DNA of 41,747 nucleotides from Deltaproteobacteria bacterium (GTDB lineage Bacteria > Desulfobacterota > Binatia > UBA9968), in assembly GCA_016210115.1 (NCBI GenBank), contig JACQUW010000168.1, positions 1 through 41,747 of the forward strand, written 5' to 3'. Positions 32,607-41,747 of this stretch are shown piece by piece. Below the pieces are notes generated by a model that was not told the DNA's origin, searched no databases, and saw only the letters and a program-made list of their open reading frames with translations. Each line of letters opens with the position of its first letter. Position 1 is the first letter of the stretch. Both the position numbers and the translations under genes were made by a program.

Positions 32607-33587
32607 CTATTTTTTCTGGCTAGAGCCGGGCTCTTCTCCCGTCCCGGCGATTGACTGGCGCATGTCGGTATCAGCCTGCACATTCTTCATTCGGTAGTAG
32701 TCCATGATGCCCAGGTTCCCCTGGCGAAAAGCCTCGGCCATCGCCCGCGGCACTTCCGCCTCGGCCTCGACAACTCGCGCCCGCATCTCTTGTTCCAGAG
32801 CGACTGCCATGGCGCGCCGCTCCTCGGCCTTCGCCTGAGCGATCTGCTTGTCGGCGTTGGCCTGGTCGATCTGCAACTTGGCTCCAATGTTTTCGCCCAC
32901 GTCTACGTCTGCAATGTCAATCGAAAGGATCTCGTAGGCAGTTCCGGCATCCAACCCTTTGCCAAGGACATGCTTGGAGATGTGATCTGGATTCTCCAGC
33001 ACATTCTTGTGCGTCGCCGCGGAACCGATGGTGCTCACCATACCCTCCCCAACCCGCGCGATAACGGTCTCCTCCCCAGCGCCTCCCACCAACCGGTCAA
33101 TGTTGGTGCGGACAGTCACGCGAGAGACAGCGATGAGCTGAATGCCGTCTTTAGCTACCGCCGCGATTTTCGGCGTCTCGATTACCTTGGGGATAACCGA
33201 CATCTTCACCGCCTCCAGCACGTCACGCCCGGCCAGATCAATGGCGGCGGCTCGCTTGAAGGGCAAGGGGATGTTGGCCTTGTCCGCCGAAATCATAGCG
33301 TTGACGACCCTTACAACATTGCCGCCCGCCAAGTAGTGCGCTTCCAGGTCGTTGATGGAGATGTCAAGGCCAGCCTTCACCGCACTGATCCGCGCCGTCA
33401 CCACCGTACCAGGCGGCACCCGTCGCAATCGCATCCCGATCAGAGTAAAGAGCCCTACGTAGGCCCCTGAAGCCCAGGCGGCGATCCAGAGCGGGATCGG
33501 GACCAAATACAAGATGAAAATGATCCCGACCACCAGCAGTATCAGCAACGCAAAACCTCCCGTTATTCCGGTCTCAATGCCAGGCAT
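32607..33587 (-). CDS. floA: Flotillin-like protein FloA
   Basis: A 326-residue membrane-microdomain scaffold protein. It has an N-terminal hydrophobic hairpin (about 8-55), an SPFH-type domain ([49 protein letters not shown] in blocks, then [22 protein letters not shown]) and a C-terminal helix rich in Glu-Ala repeats ([40 protein letters not shown]) that drives oligomerisation. It is the typical length of Bacillus FloA (331). GGAGGGG before the ATG is a strong ribosome site. NfeD, the family's usual partner, lies 16 bases upstream, and together they shape ordered membrane domains under envelope stress. Confidence 0.95.
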   Translation of the reverse strand: MPGIETGITGGFALLILLVVGIIFILYLVPIPLWIAAWASGAYVGLFTLIGMRLRRVPPGTVVTARISAVKAGLDISINDLEAHYLAGGNVVRVVNAMISADKANIPLPFKRAAAIDLAGRDVLEAVKMSVIPKVIETPKIAAVAKDGIQLIAVSRVTVRTNIDRLVGGAGEETVIARVGEGMVSTIGSAATHKNVLENPDHISKHVLGKGLDAGTAYEILSIDIADVDVGENIGAKLQIDQANADKQIAQAKAEERRAMAVALEQEMRARVVEAEAEVPRAMAEAFRQGNLGIMDYYRMKNVQADTDMRQSIAGTGEEPGSSQKK

Positions 33588-33603
33588 GTATCCCCTCCTT
33601 CTC

Positions 33604-34977
33604 TCAGTGTGAGCGCCGAACGACGATGCGATTGCCGTCTACTCGCGTCACCACGATCGGCGCTCCGGACTCGATAAATTCTCCGTCGGACACCACATCC
33701 ACCCGTTCACCTTCGATTTCGGCAATACCTGCTGTTCGAAGCGGAGAAACCGTTGTCCCTTTTTTCCCCAGCCAGCGCTTGTCGGTTTCAGGCGTGGAGG
33801 CGTACCCCTCATCGGAGGGAAGGCCGCTTTCGAGGATCAGCCGGCGCCCGAAAGGCAAGCGCGGCAAAAATCGCAGCATCACCAGACTTGCAATCAACGC
33901 CGCCAGCAGAGAAAAGACCACGCGCCCCACCGCTCTGAGAATGAATTCCCACGTTGCGCCGGATCCGACGAGACTCAGGCTTAGCCCGCCAAGGACGGCC
34001 GCAATACCCAGGACGCCGGCGATGCCGAAGCCTGGAATGACAAAGATCTCCAGAGCCAAGAGGAAAAGGCCAGATCCCACCAGTAGCAGCTCCTCCCAAC
34101 CAGCCAATTGGACCAACCAGTGTCCCCAGAAGAAAAGCGCCAGGCTCGTTATGCCCAGCACACCGGGCACGCCAAATCCAGGCGTTCGGAGTTCCAGGAT
34201 AATCCCGAGCATACCAATGGTGATGAGAAGAGAACTGACCACCGGATGAGTGAGGAAGCGGACTAAATTCTCCGCCCAGTTCGGCGACGCGCGCTTGACC
34301 TCAGCTCCCGCAAGACCCAATTGTTCCAGCACGCCCTCTATGGTGTCGGCGCGAAAATCTGCAATCTTGTGCTTGAGAGCTTCCTCGGTTGTCAGCGTCA
34401 GAAGCTTTCCTTTTTGAATGAGGTCAGGGATTTCCACGTCCGCGTCGACCATCGCCTCTGCAATCAGTGGAGGCCGCTTGCGGCTCTCGGCTGTGGCGCG
34501 AAATTCTTTTCGCACATAAGAAACCGTCTTCTCCTCAACTGGCTGGGCGGGCGCGCCCGGCTGGCCCATTTGCACCGGGGTTGCGGCGCCGATCGTTCCT
34601 CCGTCGGCCATTACGATTTTCTCTGCAGCCAGACTGATGAGGGCGCCTGCAGAAATGGCCCTCTTGTTGACGAACGCCACGGTCTGAACGCGAGCGTTGA
34701 GCAGTGTATCGCGGATAAGCACTGCCGCATCCACTCGTCCGCCAAACGTATTGATGTCGAGAATCAAGGCCGCGGCGCCCGCTTGCGTCGCTTCATTCAG
34801 GACTCGTTGGAGAAATGGCGCGAGGCCAAGGTCGATGATCCCTTCGATCGGCGCAACGTAAACTACGGTTTCCGTTTGAGCAAGAAACGTTTTGCCCGGA
34901 TAGGTCGTGAACAACCCCAGAGCCAGGAGGACCAGGCTCCCGACTCGTTTTAAAGTTCGAATGGTGCAAATGTTCAC
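33604..34977 (-). CDS. NfeD-family membrane serine protease-like protein
   Basis: A 457-residue long-form NfeD protein. It has a signal-like N-terminus (about 12-34), a ClpP-class domain (about 38-230) with [39 protein letters not shown] (catalytic Ser in ISAGA) and [16 protein letters not shown], a multi-helix membrane part (about 245-375) and a C-terminal OB-fold domain (about 395-455, [45 protein letters not shown] in blocks). Such proteins cleave stomatin/flotillin partners, and FloA lies 16 bases downstream. The start at 34977 is a GTG with GGGAAAG upstream. Confidence 0.93.
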   Translation of the reverse strand: MNICTIRTLKRVGSLVLLALGLFTTYPGKTFLAQTETVVYVAPIEGIIDLGLAPFLQRVLNEATQAGAAALILDINTFGGRVDAAVLIRDTLLNARVQTVAFVNKRAISAGALISLAAEKIVMADGGTIGAATPVQMGQPGAPAQPVEEKTVSYVRKEFRATAESRKRPPLIAEAMVDADVEIPDLIQKGKLLTLTTEEALKHKIADFRADTIEGVLEQLGLAGAEVKRASPNWAENLVRFLTHPVVSSLLITIGMLGIILELRTPGFGVPGVLGITSLALFFWGHWLVQLAGWEELLLVGSGLFLLALEIFVIPGFGIAGVLGIAAVLGGLSLSLVGSGATWEFILRAVGRVVFSLLAALIASLVMLRFLPRLPFGRRLILESGLPSDEGYASTPETDKRWLGKKGTTVSPLRTAGIAEIEGERVDVVSDGEFIESGAPIVVTRVDGNRIVVRRSH

Positions 34978-35355
34978 AACTTTCCCAATCTAAAGCCGGC
35001 TGACTATATCGAATCAATAATCCGTTTACCAGCCGGGGATTCCTTAACGTGACAGGCCAAAGTTAAAAGAACTTCAAGGTTTCGGGTCCTTTTAAGCTTA
35101 ACCCCTTTAACCCTGCATACGTTGGTCCTTGGTCCGTCCTACGAAGCTTACTCCCGCTGGCGCTGCAGTTCTCGATGAAGGACGCGTTCGCCAGGCGCGC
35201 CTCGACTTCGGCCGCGTCAAGACCATGAGCGCTCGTGCCAAGGATTCTCTCAACCTCCGCACGATCCAGGACATACCAGGGCCTACTTTGGTCCCGGAAG
35301 TGCTTGGACCCAGATTCATGTTCCGCTCATGATTGGTTGGCATAAACGATCGCGT
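34978..35355. other. Intergenic, no gene recognised
   Basis: About 380 bases between nfeD and the antiporter gene. Two overlapping short frames (35129-35332 plus, 35107-35343 minus) show no family features. A TTAAAAG/CTTTTAA inverted pair (35063-35095) is too weak to call a terminator. It should contain the promoter of the nfeD-floA operon. Confidence 0.4.
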
Positions 35356-36822
35356 CTACTCCGACCTGGGGGTGGACAGGGTTTTATGCACTTCAGGTAT
35401 GGAAGCTTTGTTCAGAATAATCAGCAGCACGTCTCCACCCTCAAGTCGCGTTGTGCCCGTAGGGACAATGTATTCATCATCTCTGGAAATGAGCGTAATG
35501 ACACACTGATCCGGAAGTCTGAGGTCTACGATGGGTTTTTCTATGGCCGCGGAGTTGTACGGGATAATGAAGTCCATCAGGGTTGCTTCCATCCCCTTTC
35601 CTTCTTCGAATTCAAGCGGGTATCGAGGCTTGGACGATCGAGGCGTCGCTAAACCCAGATACCGGACCACGAGGGGAATGGAGGTGCCCTGAAGAAGAAC
35701 AGAGGTGAGCACGATAAAAAATACCAAGTTAAAAATACGATCGGCGTTGGGGACGCCCGCCAGCAGCGGAAACGTGGCTAGAATGATTGGCACGGCCCCG
35801 CGTAATCCCACCCAGGCGATCAGCAGCGTCTCCTTCAGACTAAAGCAACTCAGAAACAAGCAGACAAACACCGCAATGGGACGAGCCGCCAACATCAGAA
35901 CTCCCGAGAGGAGGAGCCCCGTCCCGATGACAGGGACGAGCTGCGACGGAAAAACCTGCAAACCCAAGATGAGAAACATAATGATCTGCATTAGCCAGGC
36001 GAGCCCATCATGAAATCGAAGCAAGCTTTTTTTATGCACGAAGGTTCTGTTGCCCATCAGTAAACCAGCAATATAAACTCCCAAAAAACCGTTTCCGCCA
36101 AAGAAACTGATAACGCCATAGATGAAGAGAACCGACGATAGCGTCAGGACTGGGTAGAGGCCTTCGGTCTCAAGTCCGATATGGTTCACGATCCAGACCA
36201 GGACCCAGCCGAGAATGAAACCGAGAATGGCGCCCAAAGCCATCTGCTGGACAAACATCTGAGTGAGCGCGATGAAGGGATTTGCGTCCTGCATCAGAAG
36301 ACCGATGAGGGCTACCGTGAGAAAAACCGCCATCGGATCATTGCTGCCGGACTCGAATTCCAAAAGATGTTTGACGCGGTCGGGCAAGCCGATGCTCCGC
36401 GACCGGAGAACGGAGAACACGGCCGCCGCGTCTGTCGATGCTATGATTGAGCCCAAGAGCAATCCTTCCAGGAGAGAAAAGCCAAACACAAGGAATGCCG
36501 TCACACCGACGACCGCAGCGGTAATAGCCACCCCTACGGTAGAAAGCATTAAACTACGGCCGCCAACCGGACGGACGTTGGGCCAGTTGGTATCGACGCC
36601 GCCGGCAAAGAGAATATATGCAAGCGCCGCTACTCCCAGCGCTTGCGCGAGCCATGGATCATCGAAGTAAACGCCTCCGGGTCCTTCAGAGCCTGCCAGC
36701 ATGCCCAGGACAAGAAACAACAACAGAGCTGGGATACCGTACTTCTCCGATGCCTTACTTGCAAAAACGCTCAGGATAAGGATGACCGCTATACCAATAA
36801 GTATTTGTTCGATAGAAATCAT
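35356..36822 (-). CDS. NhaP2/CvrA-type K+/H+ antiporter
   Basis: A 488-residue CPA1-family antiporter with about twelve membrane helices (residues 1-395), including the conserved acidic blocks GSIIASTDAAAVFSVLR and FESGSNDPMAVFLTV with the transport Asp residues, and a C-terminal RCK_C/TrkA_C domain (about 400-485; PVSGTTRL-like VPTGTTRLEGGDVLLII). NhaP2-type proteins exchange cytoplasmic K+ for H+ and protect at low osmolarity or low pH, fitting the osmotic genes elsewhere here. The ATG at 36822 lacks a strong ribosome site. It follows the Usp gene (start 37743) in the same direction, only 24 bases beyond that gene's stop. Confidence 0.92.
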   Translation of the reverse strand: MISIEQILIGIAVILILSVFASKASEKYGIPALLLFLVLGMLAGSEGPGGVYFDDPWLAQALGVAALAYILFAGGVDTNWPNVRPVGGRSLMLSTVGVAITAAVVGVTAFLVFGFSLLEGLLLGSIIASTDAAAVFSVLRSRSIGLPDRVKHLLEFESGSNDPMAVFLTVALIGLLMQDANPFIALTQMFVQQMALGAILGFILGWVLVWIVNHIGLETEGLYPVLTLSSVLFIYGVISFFGGNGFLGVYIAGLLMGNRTFVHKKSLLRFHDGLAWLMQIIMFLILGLQVFPSQLVPVIGTGLLLSGVLMLAARPIAVFVCLFLSCFSLKETLLIAWVGLRGAVPIILATFPLLAGVPNADRIFNLVFFIVLTSVLLQGTSIPLVVRYLGLATPRSSKPRYPLEFEEGKGMEATLMDFIIPYNSAAIEKPIVDLRLPDQCVITLISRDDEYIVPTGTTRLEGGDVLLIILNKASIPEVHKTLSTPRSE

Positions 36823-36846
36823 GGAAGCGACTCAGTTCCAGATTGG

Positions 36847-37743
36847 TCATGGGAGTTTGAAGCGGGCAGACCCGGCCCGCGCCACCAGCACGTCGCAGGA
36901 GAGCTCCCGCAGGACATGTTCGGCCACGCTGCCGAGCAAAATGTAAGGCAGGCCTGTGCGACCCGTCGTTCCGACGGCGACGAGGTCAGCGTGCAGGCGC
37001 CTGGCAACCCTGGTGATTTCGTGATGCGCGCGTCCGTTCCACACCTCTCGCCGGATCGGTTTCCCGCGATGATCGATGGTGCCGAGAAACGCGTCGATTT
37101 CCTGTCGCGCCTCCTTCGCCAACGGGCGCTGGTGGCGCACCATCTCGGATACCGGGAGACCAGCTCGCCTGAGCTGTGCTTCAAATCCTTGATAAACATG
37201 CAGGACGTGGAATTGGGCCCGTGGCGCAAGCTGCAACGCGAGCTCAAGCGCGCGCCGGGAATGATCGGAGAAATCCACTGGCACCAATACCCGGCGGTAC
37301 GGACCTCGAGGCGCCCGCTTGACGACCAACACCGGACGGTCACCTTTTCGCGCGACCTTTTCAGCGGTGGTTCCCAGAAGCAGATCTTTCCAGAAATGTT
37401 GGCCGTGCGCGCCAACGATCACAAGTTCAACCCGTTCCTGTCGCGCTCTGCGGATGATCTCTACGAACGGCTTACCTGTCGCGACACGGACGGTCGCGGC
37501 GGCGTTGTCAGGCAGGGAAAGCGCGCGGATTTTTCGGCGCAGCGTTTCCTCGGCGTCCAGCGCGAGTTGTCGAGCCAGCGCGTCGTCACGCGCGTCGGGA
37601 TCCGAGACATGGAACAGCGTGAGCGCTGCCCCATGCTCGCTCACGATTTGAACCGCGCGCCTCATCGCAACATCTGCGCGCGGCGAGAAATCAGTCGCGA
37701 CCAGAAGTCTTTTCAAACCCAATGCACTCGGCGGCTCGGTCAT
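36847..37743 (-). CDS. Tandem universal stress protein
   Basis: About 298 residues with two UspA domains. Domain 1 (about 10-145) has KRLLVATDFSPRADVAMRRAV and a nucleotide-loop-like VIVGAHGQHFWKDLLLGTTAEKVARKGDRPVLVV. Domain 2 (about 150-290) has RRVLVPVDFSDHSRRALELAL and LVAVGTTGRTGLPYILLGSVAEHVLRELSCDVLVAR, keeping the G-x2-G-x9-G(S/T) ATP-binding pattern (GTTGRTG...GSVAEHV). The frame is open to 37782, but the ATG at 37743 has GGAG seven bases upstream and begins just before the fold. It lies directly upstream of the K+/H+ antiporter, a frequent regulator-transporter pairing. Confidence 0.92.
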   Translation of the reverse strand: MTEPPSALGLKRLLVATDFSPRADVAMRRAVQIVSEHGAALTLFHVSDPDARDDALARQLALDAEETLRRKIRALSLPDNAAATVRVATGKPFVEIIRRARQERVELVIVGAHGQHFWKDLLLGTTAEKVARKGDRPVLVVKRAPRGPYRRVLVPVDFSDHSRRALELALQLAPRAQFHVLHVYQGFEAQLRRAGLPVSEMVRHQRPLAKEARQEIDAFLGTIDHRGKPIRREVWNGRAHHEITRVARRLHADLVAVGTTGRTGLPYILLGSVAEHVLRELSCDVLVARAGSARFKLP

Positions 37744-37944
37744 GGTCGTTCTCCATGCTCGGCGATCTCCGGGATGAATCACCCCATGCGGGCTGGTCTC
37801 ACCGTCAAGGGCCTGTACCCGCGGGCACTCAACAAAGTTTGTCGACTACCTCTTTCTCCTCGCAAATCGCTACCCGAGCTGAGCGCACGTAGAACAGCAC
37901 CAGAAACTTTTTACTGAGAAGAGTCCACTAAACATCGTCCCTGG

Positions 37945-38286
37945 CTAACGTTCTCTCTCTGCTTCCCTCTTAATGCGTTCTAACTCTCTCCGTTGAGTTT
38001 CCAGCTCTGCCTCATCAGCCTTTAATTGCTTCTCTAACTCCGTCTGTCTTTGCTGCAAAGACTGGATCATATCCCCGATCAATACTCCCGCCCCTAGACC
38101 AAGCGCTCCGCCCACGGCAGCCCCGGTTCCCGGCGCCCCAACAGCGCTTCCTATGATGCCGCCCGCCGCCGCGCCGCCAACGCCTCCTACGGCAGCCCCG
38201 GTTTCTCGTGTCGTCATCGGCGTGGAGCACCCGACAACTCCTGCTATGAAAAGTAAACCCACCAACGTCATAAATATTTGTTTCAT
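37945..38286 (-). CDS. Glycine-zipper lipoprotein with coiled-coil tail
   Basis: A 113-residue envelope protein: lipoprotein signal with VVGC (Cys about 20), a glycine-zipper segment (about 30-75; GAAVGGVGGAAAGGIIGSAVGAPGTGAAVGGALGLGAGV in blocks) that can insert in a membrane, and a charged coiled-coil tail (QQRQTELEKQLKADEAELETQRRELERIKREAE, in blocks). Similar OmpA-linked or SlyB-like lipoproteins stiffen or sense the outer membrane. GGGAGGA stands before the ATG. It stands alone, more than 150 bases from the Usp gene. Its maturation would need Lgt. Confidence 0.88.
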   Translation of the reverse strand: MKQIFMTLVGLLFIAGVVGCSTPMTTRETGAAVGGVGGAAAGGIIGSAVGAPGTGAAVGGALGLGAGVLIGDMIQSLQQRQTELEKQLKADEAELETQRRELERIKREAERER

Positions 38287-38660
38287 ATTCTTGTCCTCCC
38301 TTTAAAAGGGAAGACCGCAATAACTGTGCCTCACCCGATGTGCGGAAACGGAGTCCGGAGTCGTGTCGCAATACTTAGCGGATTCAAGAGCTTTCCGTTC
38401 ACGGCGCATATCTGCAACAGTGTCGGTGTTGTCGGAAAAACATAGCGTCTCTTGGTGAGATTGTCATTTCCGCGAATTCAAAAGATTGTTCTTCTTGATA
38501 GTGACAAGAGTCTTTCTTCCTTATACAGGCGCATCATCGGATGCAGACGCCGTGCTATTGTCTGCGATGAAAATGAAGGGAATTCGACGCCTTGAGGCAG
38601 CTAGCAGGATCGTCGGATGTTTTGTGTGATGAGCGATAGCCTCCAGCAATTCGCCAACCG
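38287..38660. other. Intergenic, no gene recognised
   Basis: About 370 bases between the lipoprotein and the phosphoketolase stop. A minus-strand frame at 38521-38793 overlaps the phosphoketolase 3' end; its VTVGELLEAIAHHTKHPTIL part is not a family I know. No RNA gene is seen. Confidence 0.4.
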
Positions 38661-41144
38661 TTACCCACGTTCTGGAATGATGATGCCCTGCGGGCTTATT
38701 TGGCCGTCGAGCGCCGCGAGTTCTCTTGTCTCCAGCAGCCGCTCCCTCTCGACCCCCGTAAGCCGCGCTACCTCCGATACGCAGTGCGCCCAACTGCAGC
38801 GGTTCACGAACAGCAAGCCGGGCGTGTCGTAGGCGCCTCCAAGGTTGATGTAACCGAGTCCGGAGCTTGAGCCGATGCGGCGAAAAGGCTCAAGCAGGCC
38901 TAACATCGGCTCGGGGCGCGTATGGGTAACCAGGATCAGGCAGCGAACGTTTTCCGGAAATAGCGCATTTCGGACTTCCGCCGGCGCCAGATGTTCCTCC
39001 TCGGCCATGCTTCTCGGGACGCGAAAGCGGCCGGGCTCAAGCACGTATACCACCTTGTGCGGGACGTCGCGCTCACCAAGCCGTTGTGATGCTCGCAGCA
39101 CCTCACCAAGTTGATAGGCGCCAACCGCAACCAGCGTGAGTTCTGCCCGCGCACTGGCGTGCCCGGCCCACTCGATCGACAGCCCTCCCTCTTCAACCAT
39201 TCGGCGGGCGGCATCCGGCGCAAATAGATTCGGAACGGCATCCGTCTTGGCAATCACCAGCGTCCAGATCTGACCATGGGTCTGGTAAATCCGTTCCATC
39301 ACAGCCGCAGCCGTATTGAAGTCGGGCGGAAAGAGAACCCGGGACATATGCGACGGCTCTCCGAGCATCGACTCGGCCATGCCGGGGTCTTGATGGGACT
39401 GCTCGTTCTTGCCGTTTTCCCAGGTATGGGACGTGAGGATCAGCGGCACCGACAACCATCGTTGGGGGCGACCGGACTCGTTCAGGTGATTGGCAAAAAT
39501 GATTTCCTGGCGCACGGCCCCCTGCATCTTTGTCCCGAAAGCCTCGTAGGTGTGAATCAGATTGATTCCGCCTTTGTTGGCCAGCGCGGCGCTGGCAACG
39601 GCTTCTTCGTTTAGAGCCGTGATGACAGCGCCGTGCAGCGACTCCGGAACACCCGGTTCCGGGTCCGTTACTCGAAACTTGAGAAGCTCAAGCGTTTCAA
39701 TGAGCCGGTTCGAGCGCATCTCGTCGGGATTGCCTACTCTGGGTCTCAGATGAGAATTAGCCCGCGCGGTGGCGGCAAACACTTTGTCCACGGCCTCCAT
39801 AGGGGATGCGGTGTCTGCCGGCATTCCATGCTGCCGTTTCTCTTCGTTAACGGGGCGGAACGGCGGTGGGGGAACCTCGCGCAGAGAAACCTCGCGATGA
39901 ACGAGGGTGTGGTCCTTCTCGCGCGGCCGGCCGGACCGATCGTGGCGCTGCAGTTTTTCGGCAGCTTCTTTCAGTTCATCGCAGGCTACCCATAGTCGTT
40001 TGGCGCCTCGATTGAACCGGTGTGCTGCTTCTTCATCCGCGTGCGGATTTGCCATCAGGGGAAGGTTGTGCGCCAGGTTGGTGCCCGCGCCGGGGAATCC
40101 GTAGCCTTTTGGAGCCACGGCAATGCCGTACGGAAGCGCCACCGGGTATTTCATTTTACCTGCGCGAATCTCTTCAGCGATTGCTTGCAGGCGCCGCTCC
40201 ATCTCGAAGATCGCCCAAACGAAGGCCGCGGGGTCACGACCATCGAAGAGAATCGGATCAAATGAATTCAGGCGCAGGTGGCGTGCAAACCAGGTTGCAC
40301 CGCCCTGCTGGGACATGGTGGTGCGCTGGTCGATGCGCCGTCCATTTTTGATCATAATTGGCGCGACAAACCCTGAGTCTTCAGCGCGCCACCAACGGGG
40401 CGCCCAGTCGCTTCCGCGCTGCTCTTCAAAGGCTCCGTCCGACAGGAAAGCCACAAGGCGTTCTCCGGGCAGCGGCATGTGAACATACTGCAACTCTGCG
40501 AAACCAAGATAGCCGCCCTCCGCCAGGCCTCCGGCCGTGTGGGCATTGACATGGCTGCCGAGCGGCGAGTCTTGCTTGCCGTCATCGGCGATGCGGTAAG
40601 AATAAAAATCCCGGACGTAACGAGTGAGACCTTCGTCTGTTATAGAGTAGCGACCGGCATGCGCAGGCGTCATGTTGCCCACAAGAAGGTTGAGAGAATC
40701 GATTGCTGCGACGCAGTGGCCCTGGCCCATCAGCCAGGCTCGCGTGACGCCGGTCAAAACATTGATTCCCAAGTAACCGGCATACGCCGGCACCATGTTG
40801 AGCGCGCCGCCGGTGTGTCCCTCGGGCCGTGGCTTGAAGTCCTCCGCAGAGAGTGCTCTTCCGTCGATGTAAACGTTGCGCGCGTAGGTTTCATGAACCA
40901 CCAGCCACATGCCGGCGCTCGCCACCCGGTCCAGGGCATGGAGCAGATCGTAGAAAGACACGCCGTCTCCGCGGATTCCGTGTTCGGCGAGCCGAGTTTC
41001 CATGTCGCGGATCCGCGCTTGCGTGAGATCGCTGTGTTGGATGACCCCGTAGCCTTTAGCCCAACGAGCGAAATCCGGGTTCTCCGCTCTCCATTGAGCT
41101 GCCTTTTGTTTCGCTTGGGATATGCTCTCGCGGGCGTGCGCCAT
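38661..41144 (-). CDS. Divergent phosphoketolase (XFP family)
   Basis: An 827-residue thiamine-diphosphate enzyme that would split xylulose-5-phosphate (or fructose-6-phosphate) with phosphate into acetyl phosphate and a shorter sugar phosphate. XFP features are present: a start resembling RAENPDFARWAKGYGVIQHS, the substrate region PEGHTGGALNMVPAYAGYL, SHVNAHTAGGLAEGGYLGFAE, a pyrophosphate motif (LSDGAFEEQRGSDW...IKNGRR, where classical enzymes have GDGEAETGP...LNG) and a C-terminal domain with YINLGGAYDTPGLLFVNRCSWAH. The ThDP motif and C-terminus differ strongly from lactobacillus enzymes, so it belongs to a distinct subfamily whose substrate is not certain. AAGTGAAGGA before the ATG fits a ribosome site. 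Acetate kinase at 22076 could convert its product into ATP. Confidence 0.88.
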   Translation of the reverse strand: MAHARESISQAKQKAAQWRAENPDFARWAKGYGVIQHSDLTQARIRDMETRLAEHGIRGDGVSFYDLLHALDRVASAGMWLVVHETYARNVYIDGRALSAEDFKPRPEGHTGGALNMVPAYAGYLGINVLTGVTRAWLMGQGHCVAAIDSLNLLVGNMTPAHAGRYSITDEGLTRYVRDFYSYRIADDGKQDSPLGSHVNAHTAGGLAEGGYLGFAELQYVHMPLPGERLVAFLSDGAFEEQRGSDWAPRWWRAEDSGFVAPIMIKNGRRIDQRTTMSQQGGATWFARHLRLNSFDPILFDGRDPAAFVWAIFEMERRLQAIAEEIRAGKMKYPVALPYGIAVAPKGYGFPGAGTNLAHNLPLMANPHADEEAAHRFNRGAKRLWVACDELKEAAEKLQRHDRSGRPREKDHTLVHREVSLREVPPPPFRPVNEEKRQHGMPADTASPMEAVDKVFAATARANSHLRPRVGNPDEMRSNRLIETLELLKFRVTDPEPGVPESLHGAVITALNEEAVASAALANKGGINLIHTYEAFGTKMQGAVRQEIIFANHLNESGRPQRWLSVPLILTSHTWENGKNEQSHQDPGMAESMLGEPSHMSRVLFPPDFNTAAAVMERIYQTHGQIWTLVIAKTDAVPNLFAPDAARRMVEEGGLSIEWAGHASARAELTLVAVGAYQLGEVLRASQRLGERDVPHKVVYVLEPGRFRVPRSMAEEEHLAPAEVRNALFPENVRCLILVTHTRPEPMLGLLEPFRRIGSSSGLGYINLGGAYDTPGLLFVNRCSWAHCVSEVARLTGVERERLLETRELAALDGQISPQGIIIPERG

Positions 41145-41216
41145 TCCTTCACTTCCTTTCAGTTGCTGGCTATGCTTTGGAATGGAAAAGATATTCCCTC
41201 AGCGGATAAGTCCGGC

Positions 41217-41747
41217 TCAAAACCGGTAGATAGCGGCGATTCCGGTTCGCGTCGGCATCCGCTCGGCCGGGACGATCACGATTTGGCCGGCCTTCTTCAG
41301 GACCAGCTCCCCGAGATCATCAAGCAGGTCGTCCACTTCCGGATGCGCCAAATCGCCCAACTCGATCCGACCGGAGGCATAGTCGATCCGTCCGGGGATA
41401 TGGCGCTCGGCCTCGATCAGGAGCGTCGTGATCCGCCCGGCCACCGCGGCTTCGGCTACAACTGCCAGATCATCGGAGCCCAGCCCCTTGGGGTTTGCCC
41501 TACCGAATTCCTCGACCAGACCAGCTAAGCGCGCAAGATATTGAGGCTCGACGACCCGCCACGCGCGGTCGCGGAGCGCCGCCAACGGCAGCGCGTCCGG
41601 GTGAATCTCTATTCCCGCCGCCATCAGGAATGGGTTCTGGCTAATCTGGCGGAATAACTCGTGATATTGCGGCAACGCCGCCAAAATCAGCGGCAGGCCC
41701 GATGGTTGCGAGTGATGCTCCAGGACCGCCCGCTCGACCGCGCGGAA
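41217..41747 (-). CDS. baeRF family 3 (bacterial eRF1-like) protein, 5' part beyond the window
   Basis: The frame is open to the right edge, so this is the last ~176 residues of a longer protein. It shows blocks of the bacterial archaeo-eukaryotic release-factor-like family 3: AVLEHHSQPSGLPLILAALPQYHELFR, ISQNPFLMAAGIEIHPDAL, RAWRVVEPQYLARLAGLVEEF, DDLAVVAEAAVAGRITTLLIEAE, DLAHPEVDDLLDDLGELVLKKAGQIVIVPAERMPT and IAAIYRF at the end. Molecular function is unknown; members are thought to act on ribosomes or RNA under stress, and are often near phosphoketolase genes. A decayed copy of its 3' end lies at 27439-27550. Confidence 0.85.
   Translation of the reverse strand, partial: FRAVERAVLEHHSQPSGLPLILAALPQYHELFRQISQNPFLMAAGIEIHPDALPLAALRDRAWRVVEPQYLARLAGLVEEFGRANPKGLGSDDLAVVAEAAVAGRITTLLIEAERHIPGRIDYASGRIELGDLAHPEVDDLLDDLGELVLKKAGQIVIVPAERMPTRTGIAAIYRF

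Noticed and set aside
31985..32654. Plus-strand frames across the palindromic repeat and opposite the small membrane protein
   Set aside because: They are made of repeat and antisense sequence without protein-like features.
35107..35343. Overlapping short frames between nfeD and the antiporter
   Set aside because: Both strands are open over the same bases, with no ribosome site or family signature.
38521..38793. 90-codon minus frame overlapping the phosphoketolase end
   Set aside because: Half lies out of frame in a certain gene and there is no ribosome site; no family recognised.
1..41747. CRISPR arrays, rRNA, tRNA, transposase or integrase genes
   Set aside because: I found no repeat-spacer arrays, no recognisable RNA genes and no intact transposase or integrase; subtle tRNAs would need a dedicated scan.

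Overview
The window reads as a piece of a Gram-negative bacterial chromosome of moderately high GC. Gram-negative features are a TolC-type outer-membrane efflux protein, two proteins with lipoprotein signals in or near metal genes, Lgt, a Tat-exported multicopper oxidase and a periplasmic cytochrome c. The gene mix (glucosylglycerate synthesis, FloA/NfeD, baeRF3, DUF502, a divergent phosphoketolase) and the two kinds of palindromic repeat recall deltaproteobacterial, NC10 or Nitrospirota-like environmental lineages. This is an inference; no rRNA, tRNA or other phylogenetic marker is present.

Left third (1-15.1 kb, nearly all minus strand): a heavy-metal handling island. A MerR-type regulator (7046-7438) diverges from a cytosolic HMA chaperone, with a textbook MerR-family operator/promoter between them (6998-7029). 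Downstream follow a P1B-type ATPase with an unusual YPC motif, a membrane-anchored HMA protein, a CcdA/DsbD-like membrane protein and Lgt. To its left lie a Met/His-rich exported protein, a CDF transporter and a small exported protein. To its right lie a membrane class III cyclase-domain protein, a TPR protein, a multicopper oxidase, a TolC-like lipoprotein, a CusF-like lipoprotein, a cytochrome c-CusF fusion, a paralogue of the first small exported protein, and two cupredoxin-like exported proteins.

The most notable gene is the anchored HMA protein (3791-4189). Its reading frame crosses an in-frame TGA exactly where the first cysteine of the metal-binding GMTCxxC motif belongs. The frame then completes a perfect HMA domain and ends in a GTGA overlap with the CcdA-like gene. 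A GC-rich hairpin with a G-containing apical loop starts at the right distance 3' of the TGA for a bacterial SECIS element. I read it as a selenocysteine-containing (UxxC) metallochaperone paired with a CcdA-type thiol transporter.

Middle (15.1-31.6 kb): osmotic and carbon-storage stress genes. A trehalose synthase-like glycosyltransferase carries a C-terminal YHS metal-binding domain and is translationally coupled to a cupredoxin gene. Next come an MscS channel, a GT78-like glucosyl/mannosylglycerate synthase, a double-UspA-GpgS fusion, a phosphoglycerate-sugar phosphatase, acetate kinase with an apparent frameshift, a decayed piece of an N-type ATPase operon (atpQ-R-B), a LapA-like protein, a DUF2934 protein, a second MscS channel, a decayed baeRF3 3' end, glucose-6-phosphate dehydrogenase overlapping a GH15 glucanase, a DUF502 protein and a remnant of pyruvate kinase.

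Right end (32-41.7 kb): an NfeD-FloA-small membrane protein operon, a NhaP2-like K+/H+ antiporter, a double-UspA protein, a glycine-zipper lipoprotein, a divergent phosphoketolase and the 3' part of a baeRF3 gene running off the edge. Zwf, phosphoketolase and acetate kinase together outline a route from glucose-6-phosphate to acetyl phosphate and ATP. With the Usp proteins, compatible-solute genes and ion channels, this half looks like a general stress/low-energy island, in which several units (ackA, N-ATPase, pyk, baeRF3) show decay or assembly frameshifts.
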